From DATGMB01 sp035293845 (GTDB taxonomy: Bacteria; Acidobacteriota; Terriglobia; Bryobacterales; Bryobacteraceae), in NCBI GenBank assembly GCA_035293845.1, contig DATGMB010000171.1, positions 1 to 17,088 on the forward strand: 17,088 nucleotides of DNA, in the 5' to 3' direction. The notes under the pieces were generated by a model. That model did not search any database. It saw only the letters and a list, made by a program, of their open reading frames with translations, and was not told where the DNA came from. The position numbers and the translations under genes are program-made. Each line of letters opens with the position of its first letter. The first letter of the stretch is position 1. This document shows, piece after piece, positions 1 through 7,214 of the stretch.

Positions 1-770
1 GCCGCGCGCGCGTACCACCCGGCCAGCGCCTCCGGACCCAGCCGGCCGAGCGGCGTGCAGCCCGCGAACCGCGCCTCTCCGCCCGCAGGGTGGCAATGCT
101 CGCCCGCAATGTAGACCGGCCACCGCAGCGACCGCGCCGCCTGCGCCACCGCGGCGATGTTCTTGCCTTCATCCCAGAGGCGCCCCGCGGCGAGCACCAT
201 TGCCTCTTTCTCCGCTCTCCGGAAACGGGCGCCGCTGCGTCCGTTTGGAATCACGCGGCAATCCTCGAAACCGTAGTGTTCCGCCAGGGCTGCCGCCATG
301 GCCCGCGAAGGGGCCGTAACTACATGGGCCGCCCGCAGGCACTCCGTGACCGTGGCGCGGTACCGGTCCCAGCTTGCCGGCGCATCGCCGCCGCGCACCG
401 CGCGCCACCAGGAAAGCACGCAGGAGTGCGCTGTCACCACGGTGGGGGCGCTCCAGGCGAGCGCGCCGTGGCCGTAGGAATTCAGGTGGACCGCATCCGG
501 CGCGTACTGCTCCTCGAGATCGAGCAGCCATCGGCCCGAAGCGGCCACATCCTGCCACGGGTCGTCCATCCACTCCAGCTTGAAATCGCTGGCCAACAAC
601 TCCAAATTCGGGATGCGGTTGGCTTCCCGGCGCTGTTCGGCCGAAGGCGGACCGCCCAGCGCGGCCAGCACGACGTGAATACCGTGCTCGCCCAGCGCTT
701 CGGCGAGCTCCATCGTGTAGGTCCAGACACCGCCGGCCGTATCGCCGGTCATCAGAATGCGCCGGATCAT
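1..770 (-). CDS. Glycosyltransferase family 4 protein, partial (C-terminus beyond window)
   Basis: The frame is open from an ATG at 770 to the left edge, giving about 256 residues of a GT4-type (GT-B fold) glycosyltransferase. The N-terminus reads MIRRILMTGDTAGGVWTYTM, the usual glycine-rich donor/acceptor loop after the first strand. Around residue 190 the second Rossmann domain begins with a typical AAGRLWDEGKN motif. The C-terminal E-x7-E region lies outside the window. Such enzymes transfer a sugar from a nucleotide donor at the cytoplasmic face of the membrane; donor and acceptor are unknown here. The ATG overlaps the stop of the upstream radical SAM gene by 4 nt (ATGA, 767-770), so translation is probably coupled, with a short GGAG just upstream. 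This is the fourth gene of a sugar-modification cluster. The family call is firm; specificity is not known. Confidence 0.85.
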   Translation of the reverse strand, partial: MIRRILMTGDTAGGVWTYTMELAEALGEHGIHVVLAALGGPPSAEQRREANRIPNLELLASDFKLEWMDDPWQDVAASGRWLLDLEEQYAPDAVHLNSYGHGALAWSAPTVVTAHSCVLSWWRAVRGGDAPASWDRYRATVTECLRAAHVVTAPSRAMAAALAEHYGFEDCRVIPNGRSGARFRRAEKEAMVLAAGRLWDEGKNIAAVAQAARSLRWPVYIAGEHCHPAGGEARFAGCTPLGRLGPEALAGWYARA

Positions 771-2005
771 CGCTCCAGTTGCACCAGCGGCAGCGGCCGC
801 CGCTCCTGAATATCGCTGAAATCCTGGAAAGCGCCGAGATAGAAATCGTGCGCGCGCTCCCAGGCGTCGTCGTCCGGCGCGCCCCAGCGCCGCGTGTATT
901 CGGGCGAGCCGGGATACGGAAACAGCGGCACCGGCTGGTTGGCCCACACGCCGTTGGCGATCAGATTCGCGCGCCACGCCTCCACTTCGGCCGGATCGTC
1001 GTCCTGGGAATCGAGCAAATTGGCCTGCACGAACGGCACCCGCCGCTTGGCATGGATCAGCCGCGCCGCAATCTCCGCGGTCGAGATTTTGCACTTCTTA
1101 TCGAGCGCGCTGCGGCCTTCCTCGGTGATGCTTTCGACGCCCGCTTCGATCGACACGCAGCCGGCCTCGCCGAGCAGGTCGATCATCTCCTCGCTCCAGA
1201 GGTCGATCCGGGTCTGGATACCGAACGCGATCCCGCGCTCGCGGATCAGCTCCAGCACATCGCGGAAGGGCAGGAAAATCTCGTCGATGAAATATACGTA
1301 CCCCGCCCCGGCGGCGATGAGCCCGTCCAGCTCCTCGGCGATCGCGGGCAGCGGCCGCCGGCGGAAGCCGTTGCGGAAGTTGTCCTTCGCGCAGAAGGTG
1401 CAGTGGTACGGGCAGCCACGCGAGGTCTCCATTTCAGCGCCCGGGACCGGCGGCTGCGAATCGAAGCGATGGTGGTGATGCCGGTGCCGCGCGATGGTCT
1501 CGCGCGGCCAGTGTAGCGCCGGCAGCTTCGACATATCGGACGCATGAGGAGCCGCCTGGCTCCTGACTCCGGACTCCTGACTCCTTACGGCCGCAAGCAA
1601 CTCCTCGCACTCCCCCACGATCACCGCATCCACACCCAGCTTGCGCTGCGTCGCCGCAGGTGTCGTCGAGGCATGCGGCCCGACCGCCACCGTGAACCCC
1701 GCGATATCCCGGATCGCCCGCAGCGTTTCGAGCGGCACGCGCAATTCGGGCGGCGCGCACCGCCAGAAAAGATAGCTGGGAGCCGTCGTAACCACCGTCA
1801 CGTCCGGGCGGAAATCGGCCACCCGCTCGCGTACGCCTTCGAGCGTGAATCCGTCGAGCTGCGCATCGATGATCTCCGCCTCGTGCCCGGCCGCTTCGAG
1901 CAGCGCTTTCGCGTACCCGTACTCGAGCGGCAGGTGCGGCTCGCGGCATCCGAAATAGATGCTGCCTTCGAAACTCCAGGGCGGGTTAATGAGCGCAAAG
2001 CGCAT
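767..2005 (-). CDS. B12-binding domain radical SAM protein
   Basis: A 412-residue class B (cobalamin-binding) radical SAM enzyme. The N-terminus MRFALINPPW is typical of the B12-binding Rossmann domain (about residues 1-140). The radical SAM domain follows, with the [4Fe-4S] ligands C198, C202 and C205 in GCPYHCTFC (CX3CX2C). A later GVES stretch fits the radical SAM barrel. Between the domains is an odd linker: SQESGVRSQ (142-150), encoded by a short DNA repeat, then a histidine run RHRHHHHR (173-180). The start is supported by GGAGG at 2011-2015, 5 nt before the ATG, and overlaps the end of the upstream epimerase fusion by 20 nt. Known relatives perform methylations or rearrangements at unreactive carbons. 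From memory, a similar family (TIGR04295) occurs in oligosaccharide gene neighbourhoods; this was not checked. The substrate, possibly a sugar, is inferred from neighbours only. Confidence 0.88.
   Translation of the reverse strand: MRFALINPPWSFEGSIYFGCREPHLPLEYGYAKALLEAAGHEAEIIDAQLDGFTLEGVRERVADFRPDVTVVTTAPSYLFWRCAPPELRVPLETLRAIRDIAGFTVAVGPHASTTPAATQRKLGVDAVIVGECEELLAAVRSQESGVRSQAAPHASDMSKLPALHWPRETIARHRHHHHRFDSQPPVPGAEMETSRGCPYHCTFCAKDNFRNGFRRRPLPAIAEELDGLIAAGAGYVYFIDEIFLPFRDVLELIRERGIAFGIQTRIDLWSEEMIDLLGEAGCVSIEAGVESITEEGRSALDKKCKISTAEIAARLIHAKRRVPFVQANLLDSQDDDPAEVEAWRANLIANGVWANQPVPLFPYPGSPEYTRRWGAPDDDAWERAHDFYLGAFQDFSDIQERRPLPLVQLER
1560..1587. repeat. Two-copy 14-bp direct repeat inside the radical SAM gene
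   Basis: Two adjacent 14-bp units, CTCCTGACTCCGGA and CTCCTGACTCCTTA (12 of 14 bases identical), lie in the stretch encoding the linker between the B12-binding and radical SAM domains. On the coding strand they produce the peptide SQESGVRSQ. The sequence is unlike the surrounding GC-rich coding DNA. It resembles a simple repeat I have seen dispersed in some bacterial genomes, but that is memory rather than a search. Confidence 0.7.
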
Positions 2006-4040
2006 GGAACCCTCCGCTGGCCACCATCAGTTGCGGCGCCGGAAGGCCGCGCGTTTCGAGCAGCCAGTGATACAGCCGCTCCACTCCCTGGCGCACATTG
2101 ACCTTGGGCGCCCATCCTGTGGCGGCTTTGAACCGCCGCGTGTCCGAAACGTAGTAGCGCTGGTCGCCCGGCCGCCAATCCTTGAACCGGACCTCCGGCT
2201 TTTCGCCGCGCAGCGCGGCAATGATCTCCAGCAGCTCCAGAAGGCTGATCGTATTTCCCAGCCCGCCGCCGATGTTGAACGCCTGACCCGAGAGCGTGTG
2301 GATATTCGCCTGCGCCAGCAGGAAAGCGTCGGCCAGATCGTCGACGAACAGAATGTCGCGCACCTGCAGCCCATCTCCATAAAGCACCAGCGGCTTGTTT
2401 TCGATCGCCTGGATCAGGAAGTGCGCCACCCATCCCTGGTCTTCCGTGCCCATCTGGTGCAGCCCGTAGATGCAGCTCATCCGGAAAACCACCGCCGGCA
2501 AGCCGAACGTGCGGGCATAATCGATCACGTACTGATCCGCCGCGCCCTTCGAACAGCCGTACGGGCTGTGGAAATCGAGCGCACGGTCCTCACTGATGCC
2601 GGTGCGCACGGCGGCGTCGAGCGGCTGGTAGCGCGTGCCATTCTTCTCCAGCTCCAGGTCGGCAAGCCCGCCATACACCTTATTAGTGGATGTAAAAAGG
2701 AGCGGCGGCGGGCTCTCCAGCGCCCGGATCTCCTCCAGCAGGTTCAATGTCCCGCCGACGTTGACCTCGAAATCGTGCAGCGGATCCTGAAGACTCGTCG
2801 TCACCGCCACCTGGGCCGCGAAATGAAACACCTGCTCGGCGGAGCGCACCGCGCCGCGCAGCGCCTGGCGGTTGCGGATATCCGCGACTTCCACCCGCAC
2901 GCGCTCGCCGTGCCGCTGGCGCAGCCAGTCCAGGTTTTGCCCGACGCCGGGGCGCGACAGGTCGTCGTAGATCAGCACGGACCGGCCCGAAGTCAGAATA
3001 CGATCCGCGAGATTCGCGCCGATGAAACCCGCGCCGCCCGTGATCAGTACGTGCTTCTGCCGGCGGCCGCCGGGTCGGTGGCGATCGTCCGTGCGGATGC
3101 TCTCGCGGACGGCATCCAGTCCGCCCTCCGCCCAGATGCGGAACAGCAGCTTGGGACTGCCATCCGCCCGCTTCAACCCGTAGTGGTACTCGCGCTCGTC
3201 GGAGTGGAACGAATCGATACCCGCCGGGTCGGGATGGCGGTCCTGCGCCGCGTGCCAGTACACGCGGTCGACGGGCGCATCCAGCGCCTCCACGAACGCG
3301 CGCGCCTGAGCGCTCTCCTCGCCGCGCCACGTGGAGAACCCCGCCTGCGTGATCCACAATTGCGGCTTGACGCCGAGCGCGGCCAGCCGCTCGCGCACCG
3401 CGCCGGCCTCCCGCTCGAACCCGCGCCATTCAAACTCGGACGTTCCGGGGTAGCCGTGCACGCCCACGGCATCGATATATGCCAGCACCCCGCGCGCGTG
3501 CATCAGGTCGAGCCAGTCGAGATCGGCGGGCCAGAGGCCGGGGAGCACGGTCTTCTTGCCGCGCGTCCTCGCCCAGTACGCCGCGCCGCCGATCATCTCG
3601 CTGAAGATGCTCCAGCCCGGGTCCATGCGGACATCCCACTCATTCAGGTGATTGGGCTGGTTCCACAGCTCCACCCAGTCGAAGAATTCGCCGAAGCGGG
3701 TGATCATGACGTCGATGAAATCGGCGTACGCTTTCGGCGTTTGCGGCGGCGAGGAGAATTTCGGGACCACCCCCAGCGAAGGCGGCGTATACACGAAACA
3801 CGGCAGGATGTGGACATCCCGCGCCAGGCGCGGCAGCAGCCATGCATACCAGCCGTCGCCCTCCGACGTGTACCAGTCGGCCCAGCAGATTCGTGTGCGC
3901 AGGTCGCGGACCCCCAGCGCCCGCAGATCCGCCAGCACCGTCTCCACGCGCTCGTATTCGCCGGGCCGGAACCACTCGACCAGCCCGATCCGCGGCCCGC
4001 GCCGCGCGCTGCCGTTGCCATTCCTGGCGGTCCGTTTCAT
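1986..4040 (-). CDS. Fusion: glycosidase-like TIM barrel + NAD-dependent sugar epimerase (CDP-paratose 2-epimerase-like)
   Basis: A 684-residue two-domain protein in one uninterrupted frame. Residues about 15-305 resemble a clan GH-A glycoside hydrolase barrel (GH39/beta-xylosidase-like): ELWNQPN at 124-130 sits where the acid/base NEP motif belongs, and WITQAG at 229-234 where the nucleophile strand belongs. Both catalytic positions are Gln (Q128, Q232) instead of Glu. After a basic linker (RHRPGGRRQ, 320-328) comes an extended SDR: GGAGFIG NAD-binding loop at 335-341, STNKVYG at 451-457, and the YxxxK pair Y494/K498. The STNKVYG segment recalls CDP-paratose/tyvelose epimerases. The ATG at 4040 overlaps the upstream stop by 4 nt (4037-4040); the frame stays open for 54 more codons upstream, but these overlap the neighbour and have low-complexity content. 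The SDR call is firm; the barrel role is uncertain and may be binding rather than hydrolysis. Confidence 0.85.
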   Translation of the reverse strand: MKRTARNGNGSARRGPRIGLVEWFRPGEYERVETVLADLRALGVRDLRTRICWADWYTSEGDGWYAWLLPRLARDVHILPCFVYTPPSLGVVPKFSSPPQTPKAYADFIDVMITRFGEFFDWVELWNQPNHLNEWDVRMDPGWSIFSEMIGGAAYWARTRGKKTVLPGLWPADLDWLDLMHARGVLAYIDAVGVHGYPGTSEFEWRGFEREAGAVRERLAALGVKPQLWITQAGFSTWRGEESAQARAFVEALDAPVDRVYWHAAQDRHPDPAGIDSFHSDEREYHYGLKRADGSPKLLFRIWAEGGLDAVRESIRTDDRHRPGGRRQKHVLITGGAGFIGANLADRILTSGRSVLIYDDLSRPGVGQNLDWLRQRHGERVRVEVADIRNRQALRGAVRSAEQVFHFAAQVAVTTSLQDPLHDFEVNVGGTLNLLEEIRALESPPPLLFTSTNKVYGGLADLELEKNGTRYQPLDAAVRTGISEDRALDFHSPYGCSKGAADQYVIDYARTFGLPAVVFRMSCIYGLHQMGTEDQGWVAHFLIQAIENKPLVLYGDGLQVRDILFVDDLADAFLLAQANIHTLSGQAFNIGGGLGNTISLLELLEIIAALRGEKPEVRFKDWRPGDQRYYVSDTRRFKAATGWAPKVNVRQGVERLYHWLLETRGLPAPQLMVASGGFHALCAH

Positions 4041-5155
4041 ACCATGAGCCCCCGCGCCGCCAGCTCGGCGCGCGCTTCCACCGCCCGGTCCACCGCGGTC
4101 TGGCCTTCGAGCCAGCACGCCAGGTCCTCCAGCCCCCGCTCCAGCGTCACCTGCGGCGTCCACCCGAGCACCTCGCGCGCCCGCGAAATATCCGCGAAGC
4201 AATGGCGGATATCGCCCGCGCGATACTTGCCCGTAATGGCGGGTTCGATATCGCCCCGGCCGATGGCGCGTACCGTCCGCAAGGCGACCTCCCGGACCGT
4301 CATGGGCTCGCCGCTCGAGATGTTAAACGCGCAGCCGGCCGCCGCCGGCGTTTCGAGCGCCAGCCGGCAGGCGCGGGCGACATCGTAGACGCTCACGAAG
4401 TCCCGCATCTGCAGGCCGTCTTCGTAAATCAGCGGCGGATTGCCGTTCAGCACACGCGAAGCAAAATTGCTCAGCACGCCGGTGTACGGATTGGAGAGCG
4501 CCTGGTACGGGCCGTATGTATTGAAGAAGCGCAGCGCCACGGCGGGAATTCCATAGGCGCCGCCGAGCATCAGGCACATCCGCTCCTGGTCGAACTTGGA
4601 AAGCGCGTAGACGGAAGCGAGCGCCGGCCGCTTCTCCTCGGGCGTCGCCACCGGGGTGAGGCGGCGCCCCTCCTCGTCGTAGACCTCCCAATCGCCGCGC
4701 TTCAATTGTTCGAGCGGGCGCGGCCGCGCCTCGCGGATCCGGCCCTGCGCGTCGCGGTAGAGACCCTCGCCGTAAATACTCATGCTCGACGCCACCACCA
4801 CGCACTCGACCGGATGCGTGCTCAGCGCCTCCCACAGCGCCGCGGTTCCCAAGTTATTCACCGCGGTATATTCGCCGATCCGGTACATACTCTGGCCGAC
4901 GCCCACCAGAGCCACCAGATGGATCACCGCGTCGATGCCGTGGAGCGCGCGAGCCAGCACTTCCGCGTCACGGATATCTCCGATGAGTAACTCCACTTCA
5001 GGGGAAAGATATTCAGGGCGGCGTCTTTCGGGGCCGTGGACCTGCGGCACTAAACTATCCAATGCCCTCACGGCATAGCCGTGCGCGAGCAACTCGTTGG
5101 CGGCGTGCGCGCCGATGAATCCCGCGCCACCTGTAATCAGTATATTTTTCACCAT
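4037..5155 (-). CDS. NAD-dependent epimerase/dehydratase, dTDP-L-rhamnose 4-epimerase-like
   Basis: A 372-residue extended short-chain dehydrogenase/reductase acting on a nucleotide sugar. It shows the NAD-binding ITGGAGFIG near the N-terminus (7-15), a catalytic serine segment SSMSIYGEG (123-131), the YxxxK pair Y183/K187 in YALSK, and the substrate-binding RFFNTYGP stretch. The insertion GDWEVYDEEGRRLTPVATPE is characteristic of dTDP-L-rhamnose 4-epimerase-like proteins, so the product may be a 6-deoxy-talose nucleotide or a related sugar. Length is normal. The ATG at 5155 has only a weak GAGAG about 7-11 nt upstream. It is the first gene of the cluster, following a 198-bp gap, and its stop overlaps the next start as ATGA. 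The family is certain; exact substrate specificity is an inference from the inserted segment. Confidence 0.88.
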   Translation of the reverse strand: MVKNILITGGAGFIGAHAANELLAHGYAVRALDSLVPQVHGPERRRPEYLSPEVELLIGDIRDAEVLARALHGIDAVIHLVALVGVGQSMYRIGEYTAVNNLGTAALWEALSTHPVECVVVASSMSIYGEGLYRDAQGRIREARPRPLEQLKRGDWEVYDEEGRRLTPVATPEEKRPALASVYALSKFDQERMCLMLGGAYGIPAVALRFFNTYGPYQALSNPYTGVLSNFASRVLNGNPPLIYEDGLQMRDFVSVYDVARACRLALETPAAAGCAFNISSGEPMTVREVALRTVRAIGRGDIEPAITGKYRAGDIRHCFADISRAREVLGWTPQVTLERGLEDLACWLEGQTAVDRAVEARAELAARGLMV

Positions 5156-5353
5156 GATCCGCTCTCACGTACACAACGCAACAGGTAGCTGAAGTGGCGC
5201 GTAAGCTGCATTCGCCTCTCGCGTAATTCAAACTTAAGGGGTCAAAAGGTAAGTACGCAAGGTCCGGAATCGCGGCAAACGTCGGTTCGCTCGCAGTAGT
5301 CCTACATTCCCTGTGTGGTGGTGGACAGGCGCCGCATCAGGCAGCACCGTCAT
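5156..5353 (-). promoter_or_regulatory. Intergenic region, probable promoter of the sugar cluster
   Basis: This 198-bp gap separates the stop of the alpha/beta hydrolase gene from the start of the epimerase gene, both on the minus strand. It holds an AT-richer patch around 5221-5250 with TTGACC on the minus strand, the best -35-like word, but no convincing -10 at 16-18 nt. A 7-bp stem with two G-U pairs near 5328-5348 lacks a T-run, so I do not call a terminator. Promoter function is inferred mainly from the gap and position. Confidence 0.3.
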
Positions 5354-6424
5354 TTACCCGAGCGGCGCCAGAATCTCCACTCCGCGCCGGGCCAGTTCGC
5401 CGGCCCAGTCGCCCCGCCAGAATTCGCGCGCGCGGAGATCCTCGCGCAGCCAGGCATCCATATGGCAGAGAGCGAGGCCGGCCGTGAAACGGTGTGCCTG
5501 CTCCGCCGGGCACAGCTCGGCGAAGGGGCGCATTTCCCGCTGCATGTCCGTCAGCTCGGGAGGCATCGGCGCCCCACGGAAGGCTTCATGCTCGCGCTCG
5601 GCCTCATCGAAAAAATGCCCATGGTCGGCGCGCCGCAGGATCGCCATCCGCCGGGTTGCCGGCGTGCGCTCGCACAGCTCGTACATTCCGTCGAGCGGCA
5701 GCGCGGCATCGTTTTCCGCCACCAGGTAGAGCGTCGGAACGTCGCGGCCCCAGCGGAACTCGAGTTCGAGCGGCAAAATGCCCGCTCTCCGCCGCGAACT
5801 GCCGCCCGGCGCCAGCGCGACCACGGCGCCGATGCGCGGGTCGGAGTCCGGCGCGGCCAGCGCCGTCCATCCGCCCAGGCTGTGCCCCACGATGCCGATG
5901 CGCGCGGGATCGGCCGCGATTCCCGGAGCGGCGCCTCCCAGCACCCGATCGAGCAGCAGCCGCACGTCCGGCACGCGGCTCCGAACGATGCCGTCGATGC
6001 GCGCCGCCTTCTGCTCGGGCGTGTCGCCGGGGCGGCCGGCCAGCAGCGGCGACACGGCTTCGGAATGGTCCATGGCTGCCACCGCATATCCGTGGCTCGC
6101 CAGGTGCGTGCAGAGATAGCTCGCGCTGCGCCGGTGAAACAGGCACGCGTGCGAGAAGACCACAAGCGGCCGCGTCCCCGGCTCCGCCGCCGCGTCCCGA
6201 ACTGCCCTCTGCCGCTGCGGCGGGCGCGATCCGGCGGTAAAGATGTCGCACGTCTGCGGCGCCAGATCGCGGCCGGCAAATTCCGCCGCGGCCGGATACC
6301 AGATTTCGCATGGGAACACGCACTCGCGGGCCTCATCCGCGAGCTCGACGGTGCGCACGCCCACCGGGAACCGGCCGCGCGCGAAGGGATCGTAAGCGGT
6401 CCGGCAGGCAGTTTCGGATGTCAT
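5354..6424 (-). CDS. Alpha/beta hydrolase (PAF-acetylhydrolase/dienelactone hydrolase-like)
   Basis: A 356-residue serine hydrolase with no obvious signal peptide. The N-terminal FPVGVRTVEL and EIWYPA segments resemble the entry strands of platelet-activating-factor-acetylhydrolase-like esterases. The nucleophile elbow is GHSLGG (S182), the oxyanion region is VVFSHA (88-93), the acid is probably D239 (LVAENDAALP) and the base H268 (RRADHGHFF), in the right order and spacing. The likely reaction is ester hydrolysis on an unknown substrate. The chosen ATG at 6424 overlaps the upstream stop by 4 nt (ATGA, 6421-6424) and lacks a Shine-Dalgarno match, so it probably depends on coupled translation; 26 more codons upstream stay open but overlap the YCII gene. 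It is the last gene of a four-gene operon with patatin, cupin and YCII-like genes. Confidence 0.82.
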   Translation of the reverse strand: MTSETACRTAYDPFARGRFPVGVRTVELADEARECVFPCEIWYPAAAEFAGRDLAPQTCDIFTAGSRPPQRQRAVRDAAAEPGTRPLVVFSHACLFHRRSASYLCTHLASHGYAVAAMDHSEAVSPLLAGRPGDTPEQKAARIDGIVRSRVPDVRLLLDRVLGGAAPGIAADPARIGIVGHSLGGWTALAAPDSDPRIGAVVALAPGGSSRRRAGILPLELEFRWGRDVPTLYLVAENDAALPLDGMYELCERTPATRRMAILRRADHGHFFDEAEREHEAFRGAPMPPELTDMQREMRPFAELCPAEQAHRFTAGLALCHMDAWLREDLRAREFWRGDWAGELARRGVEILAPLG

Positions 6425-6723
6425 GCGAACCGCGCAACCGAATTCAGCCGGACCGTCCAGGGCGAAACCCGGCTCACGCGCAGCAGGTCGTCCCGGCTCC
6501 ACGGATCTTCCGCCAGCCGGTCCATAATTTCCGCCCGGTCCGAGGCGCGCACGACCAGGAGCACATCCTCAGTGCCCTCAAGCGGCCCTCCGAGCACGAC
6601 GAAACTCTCCGCCTCCAGCCGATCCATGAACGCCGCGTGCGCTTCCCATCCCGCTTGCGATTCGAGCGGCAACCCCGGCTGCCAGGCGCCGCCATGCGTG
6701 CAAATCACCGCGAACCAGCTCAC
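6421..6723 (-). CDS. YCII-related domain protein
   Basis: A 100-residue protein covering one YCII (YciI-like, ferredoxin-like fold) domain from start to finish. Seen: an initial WFAVICTHGGAW strand, the HxxFMDRL helix with H29, the VLGGPLEG turn and the C-terminal VSPWTVRL strand that usually closes the fold. YCII proteins are small, often dimeric and mostly uncharacterised; some are muconolactone isomerase- or dehydrochlorinase-like. I infer no specific reaction. The start is GTG at 6723: GTGA overlaps the upstream stop (6720-6723), and a strong GGAGG lies 7 nt before it at 6731-6735, inside the cupin gene. An upstream ATG at 6801 would overlap the cupin heavily with low-complexity sequence, so it was rejected. 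It sits third in an operon between a cupin and a hydrolase. Confidence 0.8.
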   Translation of the reverse strand: MSWFAVICTHGGAWQPGLPLESQAGWEAHAAFMDRLEAESFVVLGGPLEGTEDVLLVVRASDRAEIMDRLAEDPWSRDDLLRVSRVSPWTVRLNSVARFA

Positions 6724-7214
6724 AGCCTCACCTCCGCTGCCAGCGCCAGCAGCCGCTCCAGGTACTCCGCCGCCGCGGGATCGCCCTCGCGCGGCGCCCA
6801 CGGCGCGAAGTCCTTATCGTTCGCCGCCGAGTAAGGGCCCGGCTTCACTTCGAAGCAGACCGCGTGATCCGTCAGCACCGCCAGCGAATGCCAGATGCCC
6901 GGACCGATATCGATACCCACGCATTCGCGCCCCAGAATGTGGGTCCGGGTGACCGCGCCCGCATCGTCGAACACAAAGAACGCCGCCTCGCCCTCCAGCA
7001 CCAGAAACGATTCCGCCTTGGGCGGGTCGAGATGGCGGTGCGGCGTGACGTAGGTGCCGCGCAGCATCACATTGAGGAAGCGATGCGGATTCTCCTCCAT
7101 CGCGCCGTGAAAATTGTAGTTCGTGCGCCGGCGCGGAGACTCTCCGGCGCGCCCGATCAGCTCGCGGAAGAGACCGCGGCCCAGGGTTTGGATGCGCGGG
7201 GCGGACACGGTCAT
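6720..7214 (-). CDS. WbuC family cupin fold metalloprotein
   Basis: A 164-residue single-domain cupin. The N-terminal part has RRRTNYNFHG (28-37) followed by HRFLNVMLRGTYVTPHRH, as in WbuC-family proteins found in many polysaccharide loci. Probable metal ligands are H59, H61, E68 and H109, in the two conserved cupin motifs (PHRHLDPPKAES and GPGIWHSL). The C-terminus carries the GPYSAANDKDFAPWAPREG-type tail seen in this family. The biochemical role of WbuC proteins is not established. The ATG at 7214 overlaps the upstream patatin stop by 4 nt (ATGA, 7211-7214); the 53 open codons before it are read through the patatin gene and look non-native. The neighbouring sugar cluster fits a polysaccharide context, but the immediate operon partners are hydrolases, so the link is only suggestive. 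Confidence 0.82.
   Translation of the reverse strand: MTVSAPRIQTLGRGLFRELIGRAGESPRRRTNYNFHGAMEENPHRFLNVMLRGTYVTPHRHLDPPKAESFLVLEGEAAFFVFDDAGAVTRTHILGRECVGIDIGPGIWHSLAVLTDHAVCFEVKPGPYSAANDKDFAPWAPREGDPAAAEYLERLLALAAEVRL

Noticed and set aside
1959..4388. 809-codon plus-strand open frame
   Set aside because: It lies opposite the epimerase fusion, whose domains and motifs are clear; the translation is rich in Arg, His, Gln and Pro with no recognisable domain, as expected for antisense of GC-rich genes.
5328..5348. Stem-loop after the hydrolase gene as a terminator
   Set aside because: Only a 7-bp stem with two G-U pairs and no T-run downstream.
5315..6952. 545-codon plus-strand open frame
   Set aside because: Antisense to the hydrolase, YCII and cupin genes; composition is low in hydrophobic residues and no family is recognisable.
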